Of a stretch of DNA of 6,967 bases, positions 1 through 5,488 are shown piece after piece. The DNA comes from Chitinophaga pinensis (GTDB taxonomy: Bacteria > Bacteroidota > Bacteroidia > Flavobacteriales_D > Crocinitomicaceae). A program made the position numbers and the translations under genes. The DNA is taken from contig CAMBMC010000126.1 in NCBI GenBank assembly GCA_945868555.1, positions 1 to 6,967 of the forward strand, written 5' to 3'. The notes under the pieces are model-generated. The model had not been told where the DNA came from and did no database searches. It worked only from the letters and a program-made list of their open reading frames with translations. How positions within the stretch are numbered: the first letter of the stretch is position 1; every line of letters starts with the position of its first letter.

Positions 1-1680
1 CGATCCTATGGTTTTGCAGACTATCCTGAATTTAATTTTGCCTTACCCTATCCAAATGATTCGAGCAACTTTAGGGATGGTGCACAAATCGAAGTGTTTT
101 TTCCCGGTGAGGAATCAATCAAAGCTATTCTTCTTGGATTTGATGGCCGAGCTGGCGATGTTCGACTGCTAACCAATGATTTTCCTGATTGGATTGATGA
201 CGGAGCAGCTTTACGCCTTGCACCAGATGCGCACACGACAGAGGTGATGCTTCGTTCAATGGAAAAAGTACGACAGACACCCCATTTAAATGCCTTATTC
301 ACTACAATTCATTACCCTTCATCAGAAAACAAAACACAGCAAAGTGGAAGTAGTGATTTTAGTTGGTTCAATTCTCGACTCAATAAAAGTCAACAAGAAG
401 CCGTAAGTAGTGTCTTTGATGACAATGACGTATTGATTGTCCATGGTCCTCCAGGAACGGGTAAAACAACAACCTTGGTGGAGGTCGTTCAACAACTCGT
501 TGCCGAGGGGAAACGTGTGCTAGTCTGCGCACCAGGGAATGCCGCTGTTGATCATTTCGCAAAGAATTTATTGGGTAAAGTGAAACGTATGGTGCGCATT
601 GGAAACAATGCCCGTATTGACGAGTCATTATTTCCTTACACCATCGAAGGCATCCTGAAAGACAGTGATCAGGCCAAGGAAATCAAGAAAATGAAGATTC
701 GTGCAGAGGAGTTGCGAAAAATGGCCCATCAGTACAAACGTCATTTTGGCAAAGATGAGCGGGATCAACGAAAACTACTCATGAATGCAGTCCGTGAAAT
801 ACGCACCTACATCCGAAAAAGTCGCGATCACGAAGAACGAAAAGCCATTGAAAATGCACAAGTTATATTGGGAACACCCGTTGGAATCTGGGATGCACTT
901 GTTCCAGACCTTAGCATGGATGTCGTAATCATAGACGAGGCGGGACAATGTCTTGAACCCCTTGCATGGGCTGTTTTGCCTAAAGCAGAAAAACGCATAT
1001 TGGCCGGAGATCATTTGCAATTGCCACCAACGGTAATTTCCGAAGAAGCGCAGAAAAAAGGATTCAATCGCTCCATTTTAGAGACTGCTTTTTCTTCCGT
1101 CCCTTCGGTTATTTTGCTAGATACACAGTACCGTATGCGCAAGTCTATTGCAGGATTTTCATCAAAACACTTCTACGAAAATAAACTGGAAACACCCGAT
1201 TCACTCGATAACATTGGAGATCATTTTCTGTTTTACGACACCGCAGGTGCGGGATTGAATGAAGAAACATCTGACGAGCGTCCGGGATATGCCAATTCCG
1301 GTGAGATGAACTTGGTGCTTCAACTCATTGAAAAATTGGAAATAGATAAAAGTCAGACAGCATTTATTTCGCCTTATTCGGGTCAAATCGCCTTGGCCAA
1401 AGAAACGTTGTCCAGTGAAATTCGCTGCAGTACCATTGATAGTTTTCAGGGACAAGAGATGCATACCATCATCATTTCTCTTGTGCGTTCCAATGAAAAA
1501 GGTCAAGTCGGATTTTTATCTGATCACCGTCGAATCAATGTTGCCATGACGCGGGCAAAAGAACGGCTAATAATGGTTGGCGACAGCTCCACCCTCTGTT
1601 CCGATGCATTTTTCTCTTCGCTTATCGAATACAGCGAGTCGATTGATTCCTATCACAGCTGTTTCGAACTCATGTACTAA
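1..1680 (+). CDS. SF1 Upf1/DNA2-like DNA/RNA helicase, AAA domain (5' partial)
   Basis: The frame is open from base 1 to the TAA at 1678-1680 (559 visible residues), so the true start lies upstream of the window; a GTG at 94 is only internal. All superfamily 1 helicase motifs are visible, numbered from the first visible codon: Q-motif-like LNKSQQ (127-132), Walker A GPPGTGKT (149-156), motif Ia around VLVCAPGNAA (173-182), motif II DEAG (312-315), motif III GDHLQLPPT (336-344), QYRM motif IV (376-379), motif V TIDSFQGQE (478-486) and motif VI RRINVAMTRAK (510-520). DEAG, QYRM and the AMTRAK form are typical of the Upf1/IGHMBP2/DNA2 branch (COG1112-like), known as 5'-3' ATP-driven unwinding enzymes. 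A charged, probably helical insertion (about 221-285) sits between motifs Ia and II, as in family subdomain 1B/stalk. The motor core looks intact. Substrate (DNA or RNA) and cellular role cannot be read from sequence. No operon partner is visible; a repeat-rich gap follows. Confidence 0.93.
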   Translation, partial: RSYGFADYPEFNFALPYPNDSSNFRDGAQIEVFFPGEESIKAILLGFDGRAGDVRLLTNDFPDWIDDGAALRLAPDAHTTEVMLRSMEKVRQTPHLNALFTTIHYPSSENKTQQSGSSDFSWFNSRLNKSQQEAVSSVFDDNDVLIVHGPPGTGKTTTLVEVVQQLVAEGKRVLVCAPGNAAVDHFAKNLLGKVKRMVRIGNNARIDESLFPYTIEGILKDSDQAKEIKKMKIRAEELRKMAHQYKRHFGKDERDQRKLLMNAVREIRTYIRKSRDHEERKAIENAQVILGTPVGIWDALVPDLSMDVVIIDEAGQCLEPLAWAVLPKAEKRILAGDHLQLPPTVISEEAQKKGFNRSILETAFSSVPSVILLDTQYRMRKSIAGFSSKHFYENKLETPDSLDNIGDHFLFYDTAGAGLNEETSDERPGYANSGEMNLVLQLIEKLEIDKSQTAFISPYSGQIALAKETLSSEIRCSTIDSFQGQEMHTIIISLVRSNEKGQVGFLSDHRRINVAMTRAKERLIMVGDSSTLCSDAFFSSLIEYSESIDSYHSCFELMY

Positions 1681-1696
1681 ATGATTCTAGAGTATA

Positions 1697-1733
1697 AAGA
1701 TTCTAAGACATCAGGATGTCAAGATTTTAAGAC
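1697..1733. repeat. Direct repeats AAGATTYTAAGAC flanking a palindrome
   Basis: AAGATTCTAAGAC (1697-1709) recurs as AAGATTTTAAGAC (1721-1733) with one mismatch and a 24-nt period. The joining segment contains the perfect inverted repeat GACATC-AG-GATGTC (1707-1720). A second weak inverted pair, TCAAG/CTTGA, spans 1719-1737. The element begins 17 nt after the helicase stop. There is no T-run, so it is not a classical terminator; function unknown. Confidence 0.6.
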
Positions 1734-1859
1734 TTGATCGCTTTCTACTCTGATTTTCTGGGGTACGATAGCAGACTTGAAGCCACATTATGATGAAGGA
1801 TATTTGATTTTAACTCATCAGTTAGAATCCTGTAAGCTTTAGCATAGAAGTATGAGCCA

Positions 1860-1876
1860 ACTCGTAATTCGTAATC
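1860..1876. repeat. ACTCGTAA short repeat, copy 1
   Basis: ACTCGTAATTCGTAATC contains two partial units (TCGTAAT twice, 7-nt period). The same ACTCGTAA core is found again at 2184 and 2198, about 320 nt away, all within this gene-free gap. Likely a dispersed simple motif; function unknown. Confidence 0.5.
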
Positions 1877-1926
1877 ATTGTTGTCCGACTAAAACCACCT
1901 ATATGTTTTATCTATATTGCACAGTG

Positions 1927-1934
1927 TACTTTTG
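1927..1934 (+). promoter_or_regulatory. Candidate -7 box TACTTTTG
   Basis: An exact match to the Bacteroidota -7 consensus TAnnTTTG, placed 19 nt before a block of nested complementary segments and about 150 nt before a terminator-like hairpin. No TTG stands at the usual 17-23 nt upstream spacing, so promoter activity is uncertain. A start site near 1940 would be expected if it is used. Confidence 0.25.
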
Positions 1935-1952
1935 GTCATTTTGAATTATGTT

Positions 1953-2044
1953 CAGGTTTTGTTCGCTCACCTCCGCTGCGAAAAAGCCGATGGGGCGGAA
2001 TATCAAAAGCGAATTTTAGTGAACATCTCTGGTATTGACACCTG
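1953..2044 (+). other. Nested inverted-repeat segment (possible structured RNA or relic element)
   Basis: Three complementary pairs nest in order: CAGGT (1953-1957) with ACCTG (2040-2044), TTCGCT (1962-1967) with AGCGAA (2008-2013), and TCCGC (1972-1976) with GCGGA (1995-1999), the last enclosing an 18-nt loop. The core is richer in G+C than its flanks. The arms are short, so chance is not excluded. It could be the body of a small RNA ending at the hairpin 2083-2114, a miniature inverted-repeat element, or a dispersed repeat. Confidence 0.3.
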
Positions 2045-2082
2045 CGTTATAGCTTAGGAAGCATGTATAAACCCACCCCTTG

Positions 2083-2114
2083 CCCCTCCACGAGGGGATT
2101 TTTATTTTTTTCTT
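2083..2114 (+). terminator. Intrinsic terminator-like hairpin with T-run
   Basis: CCCCTC (2083-2088), loop CAC (2089-2091) and GAGGGG (2092-2097) make a perfect 6-bp GC-rich stem, followed by a T-dominated tract (2098-2114). This is the classical rho-independent shape for + strand transcription. It lies about 400 nt beyond the helicase stop, so it either ends a long helicase 3' UTR, ends an unrecognised small transcript, or is part of a dispersed repeat that happens to look like a terminator. Confidence 0.6.
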
Positions 2115-2147
2115 ACTGAGTGTCAACTCACCAAACATTCATAATTC

Positions 2148-2180
2148 GTGGCTTCGAGACTACTTTCGCACCTCAGCCAC
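2148..2180. repeat. REP-like bulged hairpin GTGGCT...AGCCAC
   Basis: GTGGCT (2148-2153) pairs with AGCCAC (2175-2180), and GAG (2156-2158) pairs with CTC (2172-2174). The 2-nt TC bulge sits on one side only and the loop has 13 nt. The unequal arms (TTCGAG against CTCAG) recall short extragenic palindromes of the GCTGAG...TCGAAGC kind seen in many bacterial genomes. No T-run follows, so it is not a terminator. Membership in a repeat family is inferred, not shown. Confidence 0.5.
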
Positions 2181-2183
2181 CAA

Positions 2184-2206
2184 ACTCGTAATTAATAACT
2201 CGTAAC
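2184..2206. repeat. ACTCGTAA short repeat, copies 2 and 3
   Basis: ACTCGTAA occurs at 2184-2191 and again at 2198-2205, separated by 6 nt, and matches the copy at 1860. It begins 4 nt after the bulged hairpin at 2148-2180, so hairpin and repeat may belong to one composite element. Confidence 0.5.
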
Positions 2207-2229
2207 TTTCTAAAGTCCCTTAAACCGTA

Positions 2230-2242
2230 TCCCAATTTGGGA
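2230..2242. promoter_or_regulatory. Candidate operator palindrome TCCCAATTTGGGA
   Basis: TCCCAA and TTGGGA form a perfect 6-bp inverted repeat around one central base, about 110 nt upstream of the response regulator start. Position and symmetry suit a dimeric regulator binding site. No matching site is seen upstream of the other genes here, so its regulator is unknown. Confidence 0.3.
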
Positions 2243-2353
2243 ATAAACTTACCATTTTGACAATATAAGCATAACATTAAATTAATATATTACTGATTTA
2301 CAGGTATTTATTATTTTGGCATATTGTTTTCGATGGTGTCAGAAACAAATACT

Positions 2354-2797
2354 ATGGAAAAGTCAGCTCTCCGTATTATCATCTTAGATGACGACCCATT
2401 TTTGGGTAAATTGGTTCACAGTGTCCTTCAAAAATCTGGATACACCAATTCGATTTTGGTGGATGATGAATTAGAGTGTATTCGATTAGCTGAAAGCGAA
2501 CATATACTTGTGATTTTAGATTACGACCTCAAAACATTAAAAGGAATTGAGGTAATGTCTCAAATCCATGAGAACAACCCGAATGCTTCTTTTATCTTTT
2601 TAAGTGCTCAACAAAGTCCGTATGTCCGCTCGCAAATCTTTGCTGCTGGCGCCTTGACTTATATTCAAAAAGAAGGGAGCAATTCATTCATTGAGCTTGT
2701 GAAAGCATTGAATGAGTATGTGACAAACTGGTGCGAAACATACTCCTGTGTTCCAATTGATTTAACTGACTTTCGTTCAAGATTGAATCGGGCGTAA
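2354..2797 (+). CDS. Stand-alone receiver-domain response regulator
   Basis: A 147-residue single-domain protein of the CheY/REC fold, expected to be a cytoplasmic phospho-acceptor for a histidine kinase. Numbered from the ATG at 2354, the acidic cluster LDDDP is at 11-15 (D12-D14 bind Mg), the phospho-acceptor is D56 in ILDYDL, the switch serine is S84 in FLSA, and the conserved lysine is K106 in YIQKEG. The usual proline after that lysine is replaced by glutamate. About 25 residues follow the last helix, too few for a DNA-binding or enzymatic output domain. The start at 2354 places the first strand (LRIIILDDD) close to the N-terminus behind an A-rich leader; an in-frame ATG at 2333 would add 7 residues. 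No kinase gene is adjacent, so it is an orphan here. Its 3' end overlaps the convergent bioF by 21 nt. Confidence 0.88.
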   Translation: MEKSALRIIILDDDPFLGKLVHSVLQKSGYTNSILVDDELECIRLAESEHILVILDYDLKTLKGIEVMSQIHENNPNASFIFLSAQQSPYVRSQIFAAGALTYIQKEGSNSFIELVKALNEYVTNWCETYSCVPIDLTDFRSRLNRA

Positions 2798-3862
2798 TTC
2801 AATCAACTGCCTTGCAAAAGAGTCAATTTCATCTGCAGTATTGAAGGCATGCATGCTGATCCGAATTCCTTCGCATTCGATAGGAACAGTTGGGTGAAAA
2901 ATAGGTTTAACTGCAAACTTGGCCGAATTTAATGAGGAAGAAATCGTACTAAGCTGTTTTCTGTTTTCTGTACCAAGCATCAGAATAGGAGAATTTTCAT
3001 CCCTTTCTATACCTAACTTCTGATTGAGCAATTGACAATTCTTATGCAGGTTCAATCGTCTCGTTTCGAGGTCAGCATCTCGCAAAATCTCCATTATGCG
3101 CACATACTGTTCCGGAGGAAGGGCTGTCGTATAGATAAAAGAATGTGCAAAATTAATCAAGTAGTCTCGTGTATTCTCGCTAGTTAAGATACAAGCCCCG
3201 TGTGTGCCAAACGCTTTTCCAAAAGTCACGAGTCGAGCATAAAATTCATGGGCAATCCCAAGCTCAACTGCCAACCCAGTGCCGTTTTCCCCCAATACAC
3301 CGGCGGAATGAGCTTCGTCTAAAAAGATATATGCACCGTATTCTTTTGCAAGGCGAACGATTTCGAGCAAAGGCGCTTGGTCTCCCGACATTGAATAAAT
3401 CCCTTCAACAGCAATATAAATAGTTCCTGTTGCACGTGAAAGCTTTAGCCGAAGATCCTCAAGGTCGTTGTGTTTGAAAGAAAATGTAGATGCAAATGAC
3501 AGTCGTATGCCATCGCGAATGCTTGCATGCACATAAGCGTCATACACCACCGTATCTCCTTTCTGAGGAACCGAACTGAAAAAGCCAAGGTTGGCATCGT
3601 ATCCTGAATTAAAAATCAATGCAGCGCGCGCAACAAATCGACTTGCCAAGAACCGTTCACATTCCTCTGCAATGGAAGAATTCCCTGAGATCAGTCGAGA
3701 ACCGGTACTCGAAAATTGACCATCATACGTTGATGTCGGTCGTGAGGCATATCCAAGATAGTCGTTTGAAAAGAAATCAATCATTCCAGAACAAAAAGAA
3801 AGGGAACGCAAAGTCCCCTCATTTTCTCGTTTTACTAATTTATCAATCAGTTTTTTATCCAT
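2777..3862 (-). CDS. bioF: 8-amino-7-oxononanoate synthase (PLP-dependent)
   Basis: BioF condenses a pimeloyl thioester with L-alanine, releasing CO2 and giving 8-amino-7-oxononanoate, the first ring-building step of biotin synthesis in the cytoplasm. The 361-residue protein has the alpha-oxoamine synthase layout (fold type I PLP enzymes): NDYLG at 33-37, GSRLISG at 54-60, H112 in DAYVHAS (cofactor-stacking histidine), LDEAHSAG at 181-188 (D182 and H185 at the PLP ring), Schiff-base lysine K216 in TFGKAFG, FIYTTALPP at 242-250, and the C-terminal RISMHAF. It is a little shorter than the E. coli enzyme (384), mainly at the N-terminus. The paralogue 2-amino-3-ketobutyrate CoA ligase is the alternative, but bioB only 11 nt upstream favours BioF. 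It is the last gene of the minus-strand cluster; the ATG at 3862 has no clear Shine-Dalgarno sequence, as usual in this phylum. Confidence 0.9.
   Translation of the reverse strand: MDKKLIDKLVKRENEGTLRSLSFCSGMIDFFSNDYLGYASRPTSTYDGQFSSTGSRLISGNSSIAEECERFLASRFVARAALIFNSGYDANLGFFSSVPQKGDTVVYDAYVHASIRDGIRLSFASTFSFKHNDLEDLRLKLSRATGTIYIAVEGIYSMSGDQAPLLEIVRLAKEYGAYIFLDEAHSAGVLGENGTGLAVELGIAHEFYARLVTFGKAFGTHGACILTSENTRDYLINFAHSFIYTTALPPEQYVRIMEILRDADLETRRLNLHKNCQLLNQKLGIERDENSPILMLGTENRKQLSTISSSLNSAKFAVKPIFHPTVPIECEGIRISMHAFNTADEIDSFARQLIELRPIQS
2781..2804. terminator. Hairpin at the convergent gene ends (weak bidirectional terminator candidate)
   Basis: GATTGAAT (2781-2788) and ATTCAATC (2797-2804) form a perfect 8-bp stem around an 8-nt loop, exactly where the regulator and bioF 3' ends overlap. 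The stem is AT-rich and no T-run follows on either strand, so it does not meet the classical intrinsic-terminator form. It may still stall or protect the 3' ends of both transcripts. Confidence 0.35.
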
Positions 3863-3873
3863 CGATTGAGGGA

Positions 3874-4974
3874 TTAGGAAACTGTAATTTTTCTTGGTTC
3901 AAAGCCGTTATTTAGTGCTTCTTGTCGTGCATTTTTCAATTCGGCTTCTCGCTTTAGTTCACGTTTCTTGCGTTCTTCAATCAATGGGTCAGGCATTGAA
4001 ACCGGTTTTTCACTCCCAGCAAATGCCTCTTTCGGAATTAAACCAAGGATGTTGAACATTTCTTTGTCCTCATTAAAATCGGGGTTCGGTGTTGTTAGCA
4101 ATTTATCCCCCGCAAAGATTGATCCTGCGCCAGCCATAAAACACATACCTTGTGCTTCCATGCTCATCTTCGTTCTTCCTGCAGAAAGGCGCACAACAGA
4201 CTCCGGAAAGGCAATACGCGTTGTTGCAACCATTCGAATCATTTCCCACTGTTCAATTGGCTTTTGATCTTCCAAAGGCGTACCTTCAACCGCAACAAGT
4301 GCATTGATTGGAATAGATTCTGGCGGATTCTCCATTTGCATGTACGACCACAACAATCCCACGCGGTCTTCAATTGCCTCGCCCATTCCTATTATACCGC
4401 CTGAACAGACAGAAATACCCGCTTTTCTTGCATTGTCAATTGTATTCAGTCGGTCTTGGTATTCACGCGTTGAAATCACATCACCATAAAACTCAGGTGA
4501 TGAATCCAAATTGTGGTTGTAAGCAAATAAACCCGCATTTTTCAGTCGCTGCGCTTGATGTTCATTCAGCATGCCCAAGGTACAACATACCTCCATATCG
4601 AGGTCGTTTACAGCTTGTACCATCTCAACCACAGAATCGAAATCCTTATTGTCGCGTACTTCACGCCACGCTGCGCCCATGCACAAGCGAGACGATCCAT
4701 TGGCTTTGGCATTTTTAGCCTGTTCAATAACTGTATCTACTGACATTAACTTATGCGCTTCCACATCCGTATGGTAACGTGCAGCCTGCGGACAGTATCC
4801 ACAATCTTCCGGACATCCGCCTGTTTTAATACTCAATAAAGAAGACATCTGCACCTCACGAGGATCGTGAAATTGACGGTGTATAGTGGCCGCCTCAAAT
4901 ACCAATTCGAGCAAAGGTTTATTGTAAAGTTCCAAGAGTTTCTCCTGGCTAGCATAATCTGGATTTATTTTCAT
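3874..4974 (-). CDS. bioB: Biotin synthase (radical SAM)
   Basis: BioB inserts sulfur into dethiobiotin, the last step of biotin synthesis, using a [4Fe-4S] cluster with SAM and a sacrificial [2Fe-2S] cluster. From the ATG at 4974 (366 residues), the radical SAM motif is C54-x3-C58-x2-C61 within GCPEDCGYCPQ. The [2Fe-2S] ligands by alignment to E. coli C97, C128, C188 and R260 are C98 (LCMGAAW), C130 (EVCCTLG), C190 (VCSGG) and R267 (LSAGR). YNHNLDSSPEFY and MCFMAGAGSIF are near-invariant BioB blocks. C131 is an extra cysteine next to C130 where E. coli has Met. A charged Lys/Glu/Arg-rich tail (about 333-366) extends past the E. coli length of 346. An upstream in-frame TTG at 4995 is less likely than this ATG. 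It lies 34 nt after ispF and 11 nt before bioF. Confidence 0.96.
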   Translation of the reverse strand: MKINPDYASQEKLLELYNKPLLELVFEAATIHRQFHDPREVQMSSLLSIKTGGCPEDCGYCPQAARYHTDVEAHKLMSVDTVIEQAKNAKANGSSRLCMGAAWREVRDNKDFDSVVEMVQAVNDLDMEVCCTLGMLNEHQAQRLKNAGLFAYNHNLDSSPEFYGDVISTREYQDRLNTIDNARKAGISVCSGGIIGMGEAIEDRVGLLWSYMQMENPPESIPINALVAVEGTPLEDQKPIEQWEMIRMVATTRIAFPESVVRLSAGRTKMSMEAQGMCFMAGAGSIFAGDKLLTTPNPDFNEDKEMFNILGLIPKEAFAGSEKPVSMPDPLIEERKKRELKREAELKNARQEALNNGFEPRKITVS

Positions 4975-5008
4975 TGCAGTAATTGTTGTACACAAATAGC
5001 TAAAGTAA

Positions 5009-5485
5009 TTATTTCATGATCAAGCAACTCGCATAGGCCTTCACCGCTTTGCGTTCGCCGAAAGAATCTACTTTTTCGTGTGTTGTTGCCTTGATGGAGA
5101 TATCATCCATATCAATTTTCAAGATGGAAGCAATAATAGCTTGCATGTCAGGAATATGTGGATTTAATTTCGGTTTTTCAAGTATGACTGTGCAATCGAG
5201 ATTGCCAATGGAATATCCCTTTTCACGCAGCAAAACATAGACACGTTCGAGAAGGATTTTAGAATCTATTCCTTTATATTGAGGATCTGTATCGGAAAAA
5301 TGAAAGCCGATATCTCTGAGGTTCGCCGCTCCTAGTAAAGCATCACAAATCGCGTGAAGCAATACATCGGCATCGGAATGGCCTAAAGCGCCTAAATCTG
5401 ACTCAATCTTCTTTCCACCAATGAAGAGATCCCTTTCCGAAGAAAGTTGGTGTACATCAACCCCAAAGCCAATACGAATGCGCAT
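5009..5485 (-). CDS. ispF: 2-C-methyl-D-erythritol 2,4-cyclodiphosphate synthase
   Basis: IspF cyclises CDP-ME 2-phosphate to MEcPP with release of CMP in the non-mevalonate isoprenoid pathway; it is a cytoplasmic homotrimer with metal at the subunit interfaces. The protein has 158 residues, the normal family size. Metal ligands by homology to E. coli D8/H10/H42 are D10, H12 (GVDVHQL) and H44 in the signature HSDADVLLHAICDALLGA (36-53). FSDTDPQYKG (63-72) and EKPKLNPHI supply the diphosphate and CMP pocket. The TTxEK block is kept (TTHEK), but the usual GFxGRGEG segment after it reads DSFGERKA, so residues matching E. coli F139 and R142 are changed. The start is 3 nt after the porV stop, implying co-transcription. 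Confidence 0.95.
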   Translation of the reverse strand: MRIRIGFGVDVHQLSSERDLFIGGKKIESDLGALGHSDADVLLHAICDALLGAANLRDIGFHFSDTDPQYKGIDSKILLERVYVLLREKGYSIGNLDCTVILEKPKLNPHIPDMQAIIASILKIDMDDISIKATTHEKVDSFGERKAVKAYASCLIMK

Positions 5486-5488
5486 GAT

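Larger units (their letters stand above)
1681..2353. other. Repeat-rich gene-free region between helicase and response regulator
   Basis: No credible coding region is present in these about 670 bases. The stretch holds two 13-nt direct repeats with a palindrome between them (1697-1733), three ACTCGTAA copies (1860, 2184, 2198), a set of nested complementary segments (1953-2044), a terminator-like hairpin with T-run (2083-2114), a small TGAGT/ACTCA hairpin (2117-2130), a bulged GTGGCT/AGCCAC hairpin (2148-2180), a TCCCAA/TTGGGA palindrome (2230-2242), and an AT-rich stretch (about 2257-2330) that probably holds the response regulator promoter. The mix of short unrelated repeats resembles the dispersed-repeat intergenic regions often met in Bacteroidota, but copy number cannot be judged from one window. 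Confidence 0.7.

Noticed and set aside
380..1506. Minus-strand open frames of 81-101 residues opposite the helicase
   Set aside because: The helicase motifs fix the coding strand; the antisense frames have low-complexity shadow composition and no known motif.
2117..2130. Small hairpin TGAGT-gtca-ACTCA
   Set aside because: A 5-bp stem of this kind is expected by chance in several hundred bases and has no T-run or clear context.
2257..2288. TTGACA as a sigma-70-like -35 box upstream of the regulator
   Set aside because: At the 17-nt spacing the -10 hexamer is a poor AATTAA, and primary sigma factors of this phylum prefer TAnnTTTG boxes, which are absent at the right distance.
2324..2353. Earlier response regulator starts (TTG at 2324, ATG at 2333)
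   Set aside because: Receiver domains normally begin within a few residues of the first strand; the ATG at 2354 follows an A-rich leader. The ATG at 2333 cannot be fully excluded.
3968..4777. Several overlapping open frames on the + strand opposite bioB
   Set aside because: They overlap each other and the strongly supported bioB gene, and none shows a domain or plausible start context.
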